DNA of 64,000 bases from Microbulbifer donghaiensis (GTDB taxonomy: Bacteria > Pseudomonadota > Gammaproteobacteria > Pseudomonadales > Cellvibrionaceae). The position numbers were made by a program, and so were the translations under genes. The notes under the pieces are model-generated. The model was given only the letters and a program-made list of their open reading frames with translations. It was not told the DNA's origin and ran no database searches. The stretch's first letter is position 1, and each line of letters opens with the position of its first letter. Of this stretch, positions 17,434 to 26,106 are shown piece after piece. The DNA lies in assembly GCF_900129095.1 (NCBI RefSeq), contig NZ_FQVA01000001.1, forward strand, positions 1,550,001 to 1,614,000. Reading direction: 5' to 3'.

Positions 17434-17608
17434 AATGCTGTTCACTTAACAACACCGGGACGGTACCGCTACCGGGTATAGCTTTGTGAGACACGCCGTA
17501 AACCCATCCATGGGGGCTCGACTGCGGCCATCCAGGCCGCAGACGGTCTCACAAAGCTATACCCGATATCGCCACCTTCGCAGCAAGATCAACTAAGTGA
17601 ACAGCATT
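17434..17608. mobile_element. nested-palindrome MITE-like element
   Basis: Outer inverted repeat AATGCTGTTCACTTA (17434-17448) with its exact complement at 17594-17608. An exact 20-bp inner inverted repeat lies at 17473-17492 / 17546-17565, and a third hairpin, CTGCGGCC/GGCCGCAG, at 17522-17542. No coding capacity. The nested architecture is that of a non-autonomous transposable element or a large RNA hairpin; it fills most of the 278-base gap between convergent genes. Confidence 0.6.
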
Positions 17609-17648
17609 GGGCGCGCGGCCGGGTTTGTCGCAGACTGGCAGTAGTGGT

Positions 17649-19235
17649 TCAGCCCTTACCTGACAGTTCCCGGGCTTTGGCCTGGTCCTTTTCCATTTTC
17701 TCGTCGTTTTCTGAGATCACCTGGTGACCCCGTACCTGCAGCATGTATTTGGCTGCGGCCATGCGCACCTCCTCGGACAGATAGTTCTGCGGCGGCATGG
17801 CCGGGTAGTCTTCGCGCTTCTTGGTGGGATTGGTAATGTACTCAACGATGCCTTCCGGATTATCCATGTACAGGGCCTGGATAATCTGGGTCGGCGGGCC
17901 GATCATGCGCACATTGTAGGCGTGGCAGCCGGCGCAGACGCCATAGTAGGCAGACTTGCCCATGTCTTCCGCGGCGATCTCGCGCTTCGGTGCCGGTTCG
18001 TCCAACAGGAAGGTGATCACCTCCGCGGTGTCGCTGAAGCCGCAGGTACCGTAGCTGTCGAGGCCCGTCGTCGGGTACTGGTTGCGGTCGAGGATGCAGC
18101 TGTTTTTACTCTCGCCGACGTTGAGGATTTCGACCGGGCCGGTGGTCAGCGACAGGGCCTTGAGCGCCTTGATTTCCGGAATCGGGTCAGTGCCGTTGTC
18201 GAACATGAAGTTGTTGAGGATCGCCACCTCGTCCGAACTGGGATCGGACTCCGGATCCAATGTCAGGTTGGGCGCATTGTGGTGATCGGTAATCAGGATG
18301 CCGATGTTCTTGTTGCCGCTGATGACATTGCCTTCGATGGTGGTCTTGTCGCCCGCCATGTTCAGGATCCCGGTTCCGGCCGGCACGCCGGCCACAATAG
18401 AGCCCACTGCGCCGAAGTTGGCAGTATTGTTGTTGACGATAAAGTTGTTGCGCACGATGGTGTTGACCGTGTCCTTAATCGGCAGGCCCGGGGTGATGAA
18501 TACCAGTACGCCGCCGGTATTGTCGTGCACATAGTTGTTTTCCACGATGGAATCGCGGGTGTTCTCAATCTCGATGCCCGCAACGCTGTCGAATACCTCG
18601 TTGTGCGACACATGGATATTGTCACACATGCCCACGTAGATGGCCGCGTCCTCGATGCCGCTGAGGATATTGTGTGAAATCAGGCCGTTCTTGCCCAGCT
18701 GGGGGAAGATGCCGTACACGCCGGTATCGATCACGTGATTGTTGCGGATCAGGAAGTTGTTGCCCGCCTGCCCCATGACCGCATTGCCCTTGTAGTGCTG
18801 GATGCGGAAGTTCTCGACGGTGATGTTATTGCCGGAATAGAGAATGGCGTCGTTAAGTTTTTTCAGGCCTTCCATCACCGGCCACTGGCCATCGACGACG
18901 ACGCCGGTCAGCTGGATATCATCCTTGTCGATGTAGACGGTTTCGCTGTAGGTGCCGGGGTAGACCCTGATCACATCCCCCGGGGCGGCCTCGGACACAG
19001 CCTTCTGGATAGAGTCACCGTCCTTTACTTCCCACACCTGGCCGGCACCGCTGGCGCCCACGGAACTGTCAAAACGCGCACTGCCGGACAGCGCTGCCGC
19101 TGAAGATTCACTGGTGAAACGGTCGGCATCGCCGATGATCGTGTGGCTGTTGTCCTGCCCCCATTGCTTGCCGACATAGGCGCCGGCCGCCAGCAGGCCC
19201 AGCGCCGCGACTGCAGTAACGAATTTGTTGGCCAT
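17649..19235 (-). CDS. parallel beta-helix protein fused to a c-type cytochrome
   Basis: 528 aa. An N-terminal signal or membrane anchor (about 5-22) is followed by a right-handed parallel beta-helix of NosD/pectate-lyase type, about residues 75-340, with repeats such as NNITVENFRIQ, NNFLIRNNHVID and DSIVENNYVHDN. A C-terminal class I cytochrome c follows, with haem motif CAGCH at 434-438 and a likely Met ligand at M480 in YPAMPPQNYL. It should be periplasmic. NosD itself serves copper-site assembly of nitrous oxide reductase and lacks a haem; no nosZ is present here. It is the last of three minus-strand cytochrome genes and probably exchanges electrons with the two upstream. Substrate unknown. 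The ATG at 19235 has AAGGA upstream. Confidence 0.8.
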   Translation of the reverse strand: MANKFVTAVAALGLLAAGAYVGKQWGQDNSHTIIGDADRFTSESSAAALSGSARFDSSVGASGAGQVWEVKDGDSIQKAVSEAAPGDVIRVYPGTYSETVYIDKDDIQLTGVVVDGQWPVMEGLKKLNDAILYSGNNITVENFRIQHYKGNAVMGQAGNNFLIRNNHVIDTGVYGIFPQLGKNGLISHNILSGIEDAAIYVGMCDNIHVSHNEVFDSVAGIEIENTRDSIVENNYVHDNTGGVLVFITPGLPIKDTVNTIVRNNFIVNNNTANFGAVGSIVAGVPAGTGILNMAGDKTTIEGNVISGNKNIGILITDHHNAPNLTLDPESDPSSDEVAILNNFMFDNGTDPIPEIKALKALSLTTGPVEILNVGESKNSCILDRNQYPTTGLDSYGTCGFSDTAEVITFLLDEPAPKREIAAEDMGKSAYYGVCAGCHAYNVRMIGPPTQIIQALYMDNPEGIVEYITNPTKKREDYPAMPPQNYLSEEVRMAAAKYMLQVRGHQVISENDEKMEKDQAKARELSGKG

Positions 19236-19295
19236 GTGATGTCCTTTTTATTATGTGCGTGGTGAATGTGAATCGGTTTTGAGCTTTGATCCCAA

Positions 19296-20510
19296 TCAGT
19301 TGCGTGCCTGTATTTGCAGCGCTTCCGGCAAGTTGCCGATGGGCGCAAGGCCCGACGGCACCCGCACCGGGGTACGCGGAATGAACATTTCGTCGGTCAG
19401 CGTGCCCATGAAATCCACCAGGCGATCGATCTCCTCATCGCTCAGGTCCGGCTCCCAGATGTGCCAGTGCAGGATCATGCGCTGCTTTTCCTCATCCGGC
19501 AGCGCGTGGCCGCGGCCGAGGGTATAGAACTCCGCGGCATCGCGCAGGGTGTCAAAAGTCCCCGAGTGCATGTAGGGCGCTGTCTTGACGATATTGCGCA
19601 GCGACGGCACCTTGAAGCCGCCGTGCCAGGTGGGATTGTCGAAGACGGCAGCGGCGCCCGGGTCGAACTTGCGCCCTTCCGGCTCGTTCACGCCGATTAC
19701 CGCTATCTGCTGGTTGGTGAACAGCGGCGGCGTATGGCATTCGGCACAGCGCGCCACGAAGGAGCGGAAAATATTCAGCCCCTCCTTCTCTTTCTCGTTG
19801 AGTGCGTCCTGGTAACCGTGCGCGTACTGGTCGTAGCGGCTGTTGAGCGAAACCAGTGACGACTCGAAGGCGGCGATGGCGGTGTAGATCTGCTCCAGGG
19901 TCGGCTGCCCCCGGTGCCCCGGGAAGGCCTCGCCAAACAGCCGCCGGTAATCGGCACTGCCGCCGATATCGGCCAGCAACTGCGCAGGATTGCTGCCCAT
20001 CTCAACCTCGGAATACAGCGGACCCTGCATCTGCTGTTCGAGGTTATCTGCGCGCGCATCCCAGAACAGTTTCTGCAGGAAACCCACGTTCCACAGCGTG
20101 GGCGCCGCGCGCGGCACCTCTGCGCCACCAATACCAATACTGGTTGCGCGACCATCGGCAAAACCCAGCTGCGGATGGTGGCAGCTGGCACAGGACAGGC
20201 TGTTGTCGCCGGACAGCAGCGGGTCGAAGAAGAGGTAGCGCCCCAGGTCAATCTGCTGCGGACTGAAGCCGTCGCGCACCGCCGGCAATGCCGTCCTCAG
20301 ACCGCCCACGCCCTTGTCTTCCAGCGACTTGTAACCATCGTAGAGGGTGCGCAGCCTGCACTGGTTGCTGTCGGCCAGCTCGAAGCCCGGCGGGCAGTCG
20401 CTGGCCAGCTCAATCGGCGCGGCTGCGGCGGTACTGGCACCGGTAGCCATGCTGCCACTGAGCGTGGCGGCCAGGGCGGTGGCCCAGAGGATCGGGTTTT
20501 TCATGCGCAT
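19296..20510 (-). CDS. di-haem cytochrome c peroxidase / MauG-like protein
   Basis: 404 aa with a signal peptide (about 1-30). Two c-haem motifs are present, C107-A-S-C-H111 and C255-A-E-C-H259, with spacing as in the bacterial CCP/MauG superfamily. FFDPLLSG, PTLWNVGFLQKLFWDARA and LRNIVKTAPYMHSG are all family hallmarks. CCPs reduce H2O2; MauG-type members oxidise protein or small-molecule substrates, and the sequence alone does not tell which. The start is the ATG at 20510 (20504 is also possible; the ribosome site is weak). It lies 45 bases from the downstream and upstream cytochrome genes on each side, so an operon is likely. Confidence 0.85.
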   Translation of the reverse strand: MRMKNPILWATALAATLSGSMATGASTAAAAPIELASDCPPGFELADSNQCRLRTLYDGYKSLEDKGVGGLRTALPAVRDGFSPQQIDLGRYLFFDPLLSGDNSLSCASCHHPQLGFADGRATSIGIGGAEVPRAAPTLWNVGFLQKLFWDARADNLEQQMQGPLYSEVEMGSNPAQLLADIGGSADYRRLFGEAFPGHRGQPTLEQIYTAIAAFESSLVSLNSRYDQYAHGYQDALNEKEKEGLNIFRSFVARCAECHTPPLFTNQQIAVIGVNEPEGRKFDPGAAAVFDNPTWHGGFKVPSLRNIVKTAPYMHSGTFDTLRDAAEFYTLGRGHALPDEEKQRMILHWHIWEPDLSDEEIDRLVDFMGTLTDEMFIPRTPVRVPSGLAPIGNLPEALQIQARN

Positions 20511-20555
20511 CTTGTCGTTATTCTTGTTTGTTCGCAGATCAATTTATTCGGTCTT

Positions 20556-21191
20556 TTATTCGGTCTTGCTGTTCAGGAATGCGGCCACGTCCTTGAGTTG
20601 CTGGTCGTTCAGGGTGGCAGCCATCATTTTCATCTGGCGGCCGTACTTGTCATCCGGGTGGCTGCCGCGGAGACCTTTCCTGAAATTCTCGAATTGGCGA
20701 ATCAGGTAGGCGTCTCCGAGGCCCACAAGCCGCGGGGAATTCAGCGCGTCATTGCCCTGGCCGGCGCTGCCGTGGCAGGCGCCGCACTTGCTCTGGTACT
20801 GCTTGTTGCCCTGCACCGGATCGCCTGCGACCGTGGCGGCGGGGCTTGCCGCTGGCAGACCGGCGATAAAGGCCGATACGTTTTCCACCGCGGCATCATC
20901 GGCCAGCATCTGCGCCATCGGCCGCATCTGCGCGCCGAGTGCATCACCCTCTGCAGTGCCGCGCACGCCGCTGCGGAAATATTGCAGCTGGCGCACCAGG
21001 TAATCGGCCGACTGACCGGCCAGCGCGGGTGCTTTCATGGCTGTGCTGCCCTCTGCCGCCTGTCCGTGGCAGGCGGCACAGGTCCCGTACAGCCCCTTGC
21101 CGGCTTCCGCATCGGCGGCATGGCTGACGGAAGCCGCGATAAACAGGGGGGCCAGTAGCAGGGATTTCGCGATGATCGTTTTCAGGTGCAT
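20556..21191 (-). CDS. di-haem cytochrome c4-like protein
   Basis: 211 aa with signal peptide (AASVSHA|AD, cleavage near 26). It has two homologous c domains with haem motifs C38-A-A-C-H42 and C136-G-A-C-H140, each followed by a Met-bearing loop (MRPMAQML, MKMMAATL). The c4 fold of tandem class I domains carries electrons between membrane complexes and periplasmic enzymes, so it is a plausible electron partner for the MauG-like and beta-helix cytochromes. The ATG at 21191 with GAAGGA is preferred over an upstream in-frame start. The final 12 bases of the gene are repeated once directly after the stop. Confidence 0.85.
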   Translation of the reverse strand: MHLKTIIAKSLLLAPLFIAASVSHAADAEAGKGLYGTCAACHGQAAEGSTAMKAPALAGQSADYLVRQLQYFRSGVRGTAEGDALGAQMRPMAQMLADDAAVENVSAFIAGLPAASPAATVAGDPVQGNKQYQSKCGACHGSAGQGNDALNSPRLVGLGDAYLIRQFENFRKGLRGSHPDDKYGRQMKMMAATLNDQQLKDVAAFLNSKTE

Positions 21192-21407
21192 TGCATTTCC
21201 TTCGCTCGGCCGGCGCCCTGCCCGAAACGACGTTCGGGTGGTTCGCGCCGGTGACAAATCGGTACATTCGTACAAATCACGGAGACACAGATTAGCAAGT
21301 AACCCCCGCCGTAAATAGCGCGGCAGTCGGCGAATTGGCCCCGTTTTCGAAATCCGTCAGCGCCAGCGCCGCCCCACGGCGCCATCTGGTACCGGCATTT
21401 CTGCCAC

Positions 21408-22712
21408 TCAGTCGATATGGCGCATCAACATGCTGTAGCCGATATCCTCGGCCGGCAGCTCCAGTGGCAGGCGCAGGCGTACCACATGGCCGGAGCCGGG
21501 CGCCGCGTCGAGCGGCTCGCCGCGCTCGCTTTCCAGTACCTCGAGGCGGAAGCGCTGGTTGCCGGCGGGCGTGACCAGTTCCAGCTGGTCGCCGCGCTCG
21601 AAGCGGTTCTTCACATCCACCGTCATCCAGCCGTCCTCCAGCGCCAGCGCCTCGCCGACGAATTGCTGGTTGGGATTGCTGGACACGCCCTTCTCATAGT
21701 TCTGGAATTCGCTCGGCACATGGCGGCGATAGAAGCCCTCGGTATAACCGCGGTTGGCCAGGTGCTCGAGGCTGGACATCAGCGCGAAGTCGAACTCGCG
21801 CCCGGCCAGAGCGTCGTCGATCGCGCGGCGGTAGACCTGGGCGGTGCGCGCTACATAGTAGTGCGACTTGGTACGCCCTTCGATCTTCAGCGAGTGAATG
21901 CCCATCTGCACCAGGCGCTGCACATGCTGTACCGCGCGCAGGTCCTTGGAATTCATGATGTAGGTGCCGTGCTCGTCCTCGTATACCGGGATCAGCTCGC
22001 CGGGGCGGTTTTTCTCCTGCAGCAGCATCGGCGCCGGGTTGTCACTGGCCGGATCGACTTGGTGCGCGGCAACCAGGTCGCCGGTCTCGGTCTCCCGCGC
22101 CGGGTGGGCGTTGTATTCCCACCGGCAGGCATTGGTGCAGGCGCCCTGGTTGGAATCGCGATGATTGATATAGCCGGACAGCAGGCAGCGCCCGGAATAG
22201 GCCATGCACAGCGCGCCGTGCACAAACACCTCCAGCTCCATTTCCGGGCAGCGCATGCGGATCTCCTCGATCTCGTCGAGGGACAGCTCGCGCGACAAAA
22301 TGACCCGCTCGAGGCCCTGCTGCTGCCAGAACTTTACCGTCGCCCAGTTGACCGCATTGGCCTGCACCGACAGGTGTACCGGCATGTCCGGCCAGCGCTC
22401 GCGCACCAGCATGATCAGGCCGGGATCGGACATGATCAGCGCGTCCGGCCGCATCGCAATCACCGGCTCCATGTCGCGCAGGTAACTGCGCAGCTTATCG
22501 TTGTGCGGCGCCACATTACTGGCGACATAGACCTTCTTGCCGAGCCGGTGGGCCTCGTCGACCGCCGCGGCCAGGTTTTCGATGCGGTTGAACTCGTTGT
22601 TGCGCACCCGCAGGCTGTAGCGCGGCTGGCCCACATAGACCGCATCGGCGCCGTAAGCAAATGCAAAGCGCATGCTTTTCAGGGTACCGGCCGGAGAAAG
22701 GAGTTCAGTCAT
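21408..22712 (-). CDS. trhP: TrhP, U32-family tRNA 5-hydroxyuridine synthesis protein
   Basis: 434 aa, a third peptidase-U32 protein of the window, of the YegQ/TrhP type. TrhP uses prephenate and an Fe-S cluster to hydroxylate U34 of tRNAs. Cysteines C169, C176, C192 and C196 in CMAYSGRC...ACTNAC are the expected cluster ligands. The N-terminus MTELLSPAGTLKSMRFAFAYG and a C-terminal beta-barrel extension distinguish it from UbiU/UbiV. The ATG at 22712 has AGAGG upstream. It follows the decarboxylase gene by 28 bases. RlhA is the alternative but is much longer. Confidence 0.85.
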   Translation of the reverse strand: MTELLSPAGTLKSMRFAFAYGADAVYVGQPRYSLRVRNNEFNRIENLAAAVDEAHRLGKKVYVASNVAPHNDKLRSYLRDMEPVIAMRPDALIMSDPGLIMLVRERWPDMPVHLSVQANAVNWATVKFWQQQGLERVILSRELSLDEIEEIRMRCPEMELEVFVHGALCMAYSGRCLLSGYINHRDSNQGACTNACRWEYNAHPARETETGDLVAAHQVDPASDNPAPMLLQEKNRPGELIPVYEDEHGTYIMNSKDLRAVQHVQRLVQMGIHSLKIEGRTKSHYYVARTAQVYRRAIDDALAGREFDFALMSSLEHLANRGYTEGFYRRHVPSEFQNYEKGVSSNPNQQFVGEALALEDGWMTVDVKNRFERGDQLELVTPAGNQRFRLEVLESERGEPLDAAPGSGHVVRLRLPLELPAEDIGYSMLMRHID

Positions 22713-22740
22713 GGTTTACCTCTACAAAATCGTGCCGCGC

Positions 22741-24714
22741 TCAGACTCGCCAGTGTCCGTCCTGCAGTTCCTGCAACAGGATCTTGCGCAGGTAATCGCA
22801 GTATTTTTCCAGGTAGGTCTGGCCGCCGCTGCTGGCCATAACCCAGGGGTTCATGATCGTGTGGCGCAGCACGAACATGCCTTCGACCTGTTGCTGGGGA
22901 TCGCTGACACTGGTGCAGAAGGCTTCGGCATCCAGGCCCAGCTTGTCCGCCAGCCGCTGTGCCGCTTCATCGTCCAGGTTGCGGCGGAACACCGAGGTAA
23001 AGGAGCCGACAAACTCCTTCGCCTGAATCGGCTTGTCCGGCTCCACCTTCAGGTGGTCGAACACCCTGCGGGTAAAGGCGTTCTGCCGCACCGGGCTGCG
23101 GTTGCCACGCGGGTTGACGCCGATACAGATCAGGTTGGTGTCCGGCTCGAACGGCAGCACCAGGCTGACCTGATCCTTGAGCTCTTCGGCCAGCTCCAGC
23201 AGGTGGTCGTGCAGGTATTCCGACGCCTGTATCGTGTGCCCCATGACCCGGCCGAAGCGTTCCGCATCGAGCGGCAACACCCGGTGGGCAACGTAAGCCG
23301 CCGCCGCGTTGGCGCCGGGCTTGGAGCCCTCGAGCACATACTGGCCGATATTGCGCAGGTCGAAATCGGACTCGTCGCTGTTCTCGTCGAACACATAGGC
23401 CGCCTTCTGTGTCAGCAGTTCGGCCACATCGCGATTGCGGCAGACAAAACCGCCGGTGCCGTAGGGTAGATAGCCCATCTTGTGCGGATCTATGGTGATC
23501 GAGTCCACTTCACCAAGCGCGGTAAAGCTGCGATACACCGATTCCGACGGGAAGTAGCGGAAGTGCTTGCGCACCTGCTCCCGCGGCACCACACCGCCCT
23601 GCTCGTCGCGGAAGATGGCAGCCAGGTAGCCGCCCCAGGCCGCATCGATATGAATGCAGAAATCGGTACCCTGAGCGCGACAGCGCTCGCGCACCGCCAC
23701 TATCTCGTCGACCGGGTCGATGGTGCCGAATTCGGTGGTGCCGAGCACGCCGATCACTGCCAGTACCGGGCGCTGCTCCGCGTGCAGCTCCGCCAGCTGC
23801 TGCTCCAGTGCCGATATATCCATGCGCATGCGCGCATTCATCGGCACCTTGAGCAGGCGCTGGCTGCCGAAGCCGAGAATCTTGACCGCCTTGCTCCACG
23901 AGTAGTGGGCACTCGCCGGGGCGAGAATGACCGGCGGTTTCAGGTCGGTGTGCTGGAAAAACTCCACCGGGCCGAGTGTCTCGATGCGGTAGCGGTCGAC
24001 GGTATCCAGCAGCTGACGCCGCGCGCGGCCGTCGGCCATCTGCGCCAGCGCGGCACTGCGCAACTCGAGCTGGCGATCGATCGGCAGGTTGAACAGCTGC
24101 CAGTCGCTCGCCGCGGCGATATCAATACCGAATTCTTCGACCGGCACTGCCAGTTGCAGCTCGCGGCAGGCGCGCGCCAGGGCGATGCCGAAAAACTTCA
24201 CCGCGCGGAAATTCCACAGGCTCTCGTAGTTGGCGCTGCTGCCGCCGCTGGTCAGGTGGCCCCAGGCACAGGGCGACTGCGATTCGTCGGTATTGAAACC
24301 GAACATGCGCGCGAACTGGCGCCCCACCTCCAGCTCCATGTCAATGGTCACGGTGGCCGCATCCACCGACACATTGTTGGGGTTGTAGAGCGTGGCCACC
24401 TGCTGGGCGATCAGTGCCGGCATCAGCGTCTCGGACACCATATGGCCGACATAGCGCGGATTGAAAAAGGGCACCGATCTTTTCAGCCGCGCGGTGAGCT
24501 GGTGCAGTTCGAACTGCATGCGCGCGATGGCATCGCGATATTTCGGCTGGTTCTGCATCTGCGGCGTGATCGGCGGCGTGTCCTCCGGGTGGAAGTTGCG
24601 GCGCCAGAACACGTGGTCGCGCATAAACTCGACGACAAATTTTTCCAGCACATCGTTGTTCTCACCGTAGGCGCCGAGAAAATACGGACTGAGAAATTCA
24701 CCGGTTTTTTTCAC
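22741..24714 (-). CDS. PLP-dependent group II decarboxylase, tyrosine-decarboxylase-like
   Basis: 657 aa. The PLP lysine K412 lies in TIDPHKMGYLPYGTGG; the ring-stacking H270 is in APASAHYSW and the PLP-nitrogen Asp is D357 in HIDAAWGGY. The MGYLPYGTGG sequence and large size resemble bacterial tyrosine decarboxylases and archaeal MfnA-like enzymes rather than glutamate decarboxylases; substrate is uncertain (tyrosine, aspartate or another amino acid). The start is GTG at 24714 with AGGAG seven bases upstream. It begins 10 bases after nnrS stops, so the two are co-transcribed. An acid-consuming amine-forming role under anaerobiosis is possible. Confidence 0.75.
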   Translation of the reverse strand: MKKTGEFLSPYFLGAYGENNDVLEKFVVEFMRDHVFWRRNFHPEDTPPITPQMQNQPKYRDAIARMQFELHQLTARLKRSVPFFNPRYVGHMVSETLMPALIAQQVATLYNPNNVSVDAATVTIDMELEVGRQFARMFGFNTDESQSPCAWGHLTSGGSSANYESLWNFRAVKFFGIALARACRELQLAVPVEEFGIDIAAASDWQLFNLPIDRQLELRSAALAQMADGRARRQLLDTVDRYRIETLGPVEFFQHTDLKPPVILAPASAHYSWSKAVKILGFGSQRLLKVPMNARMRMDISALEQQLAELHAEQRPVLAVIGVLGTTEFGTIDPVDEIVAVRERCRAQGTDFCIHIDAAWGGYLAAIFRDEQGGVVPREQVRKHFRYFPSESVYRSFTALGEVDSITIDPHKMGYLPYGTGGFVCRNRDVAELLTQKAAYVFDENSDESDFDLRNIGQYVLEGSKPGANAAAAYVAHRVLPLDAERFGRVMGHTIQASEYLHDHLLELAEELKDQVSLVLPFEPDTNLICIGVNPRGNRSPVRQNAFTRRVFDHLKVEPDKPIQAKEFVGSFTSVFRRNLDDEAAQRLADKLGLDAEAFCTSVSDPQQQVEGMFVLRHTIMNPWVMASSGGQTYLEKYCDYLRKILLQELQDGHWRV

Positions 24715-24724
24715 AAATAATCTC

Positions 24725-25873
24725 CTATCCCGCCTGACCGTCGGCGCGCGGCGCCATCAGCATCGGCGCGTAGTAATACAAATAGAGTCCGTAGCCGAGC
24801 AACCAGCCACACACAGCCACCAGCAAGCCGTTACTGGCCGGGGCCCAGAAAATCCGTGCCAGCGCCGCCAGCACCAGCGCGGCAAAAGCCAGCGGCATCA
24901 GGCGCGGGCATTGCAGCGTGCGGCCGGTATGGCCGAGTGTGACGCGGCTGATCATTGCCAGAATCATGCCGCCGATGCCGCCGACGGCGAACGCGTGCAG
25001 CGCACCGCCCTCGAGCCCGGGCGCAATGCCGGTCCAGGCGAGAAACGCCATCAGGAAGCCCAGCACGATGAACCAGTAGCTCAGGTGCAGCGACCAGAGC
25101 AGCGGCTCACGCCAGATCAGCGACGGGCGCCAGCGCCAGCAGCGCACCAGCTGCAGCAGCGCCAGCGCCAGTGCCAGCCAGCCCCACAAGGGTTTCGGCA
25201 AATTGAATCCGACGGCGAGCAGCAGCGCCACCACCGTGATGTGGCTGCCGATTTCCAGTAGCGCAATCTTGTCGCGCTGCGGCAGCTGAAAGCGCCGCGC
25301 GGTAAAAAAGGGAATCACCCGGCCGCCGAATATCGTGATCAGTCCGGTAACCAGCAACAGCGTCACCAGGCCGGCGCTGCGCTGCCACCCGGGCAGCAGC
25401 CAGTGGGCGGCGGCCAGTGCCGCGAACGCGATCAGCGCGGGAATCAAAAACAGGTTGCGCCACTGGCGCACGGCGAGAATGCGGCGGCCGGCGAGCACCG
25501 CGGCGAACAGGAAAAAGCCGCACTCCAATACCACCGGCAGCCACAGCGGCACGACTGCAAACGCATAGCCGAGCCGCGCCGCCAGCCACAGTGCGCTGAG
25601 CGCGATCAACGGCCTGCCGGTGGGCGCGCGCAGGCCGGTCCAGGTCTGCATGGCGGTGGTGATGAAACCCACCACCACGGCGCCGGCAAAACCGAACAGC
25701 ATTTCGTGCGCATGCCAGGTGATACCGCCGCGCACTGTTGGCACGGAAATACCGCGCAGCTGCGCCAGCCACAGGCACAGGGCGATGCAACTCCACACCG
25801 CGGCACCGAGGAACATCGGGCGAAACGGCATGCGCCACAGGGGCGAGAGCGATTGTTCGCGTTCACGATCCAT
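24725..25873 (-). CDS. nnrS: NnrS family membrane protein (NO stress)
   Basis: 382 aa with about 12 hydrophobic helices. NnrS is a haem- and copper-containing membrane protein that protects against nitric oxide and nitrosative stress. MPFRPMFLGAAVW at the start, WHAHEMLFGFAGAVVVGF with its HxxE/H residues, and HAFAVGGIGGMILAMISRVTLGHTGR late in the protein are diagnostic. The ATG at 25873 gives the family N-terminus; a TTG upstream at 25930 would add a tail of no family character. It is the first gene of the nnrS-decarboxylase-trhP run and lies beyond three hairpins that follow narK. Confidence 0.9.
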   Translation of the reverse strand: MDREREQSLSPLWRMPFRPMFLGAAVWSCIALCLWLAQLRGISVPTVRGGITWHAHEMLFGFAGAVVVGFITTAMQTWTGLRAPTGRPLIALSALWLAARLGYAFAVVPLWLPVVLECGFFLFAAVLAGRRILAVRQWRNLFLIPALIAFAALAAAHWLLPGWQRSAGLVTLLLVTGLITIFGGRVIPFFTARRFQLPQRDKIALLEIGSHITVVALLLAVGFNLPKPLWGWLALALALLQLVRCWRWRPSLIWREPLLWSLHLSYWFIVLGFLMAFLAWTGIAPGLEGGALHAFAVGGIGGMILAMISRVTLGHTGRTLQCPRLMPLAFAALVLAALARIFWAPASNGLLVAVCGWLLGYGLYLYYYAPMLMAPRADGQAG

Positions 25874-25980
25874 GATTTGCAACAAGACTCGACTCCATAA
25901 ATTTCGCGGTGGCGGCAGCAGATCGCGCAACCCGCCGCGGCGCTACACGCTCAGGCAATTGACCTGGGTGTTTCACGATT

Positions 25981-26005
25981 GCCGCCACCCTCGACGGGTG
26001 GCGGC
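25981..26005. terminator. GC-rich hairpin between narK and nnrS
   Basis: A perfect 10-bp stem GCCGCCACCC / GGGTGGCGGC with a TCGAC loop. It is not followed by a clear T-tract on either strand. Confidence 0.4.
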
Positions 26006-26020
26006 ATGAAAACCACAAAT

Positions 26021-26049
26021 GCGCGAAAGTCCACAGTGGTCTTTCGCGC
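26021..26049. repeat. inverted repeat between narK and nnrS
   Basis: GCGCGAAAG (26021-26029) is complementary to CTTTCGCGC (26041-26049), with an internal CCAC/GTGG pair. It stands between two other hairpins; role unclear, perhaps transcript insulation. Confidence 0.45.
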
Positions 26050-26052
26050 TAC

Positions 26053-26078
26053 AAAAAAGGGGGAGTTCAGACTCCCCC
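26053..26078 (-). terminator. rho-independent terminator of narK
   Basis: On the minus strand GGGGGAG, a 6-nt loop and CTCCCCC are followed by TTTTTT, 29 bases after the narK stop. A classic intrinsic terminator. Confidence 0.85.
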
Positions 26079-26106
26079 AAGCAACAACACACGAGTGAAG
26101 TTCAGA

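Noticed and set aside
17649..19235. Assignment as NosD of a nitrous oxide reductase operon
   Set aside because: It carries a c-type haem domain and no nosZ, nosR, nosF or nosY is nearby; only the beta-helix fold is shared.
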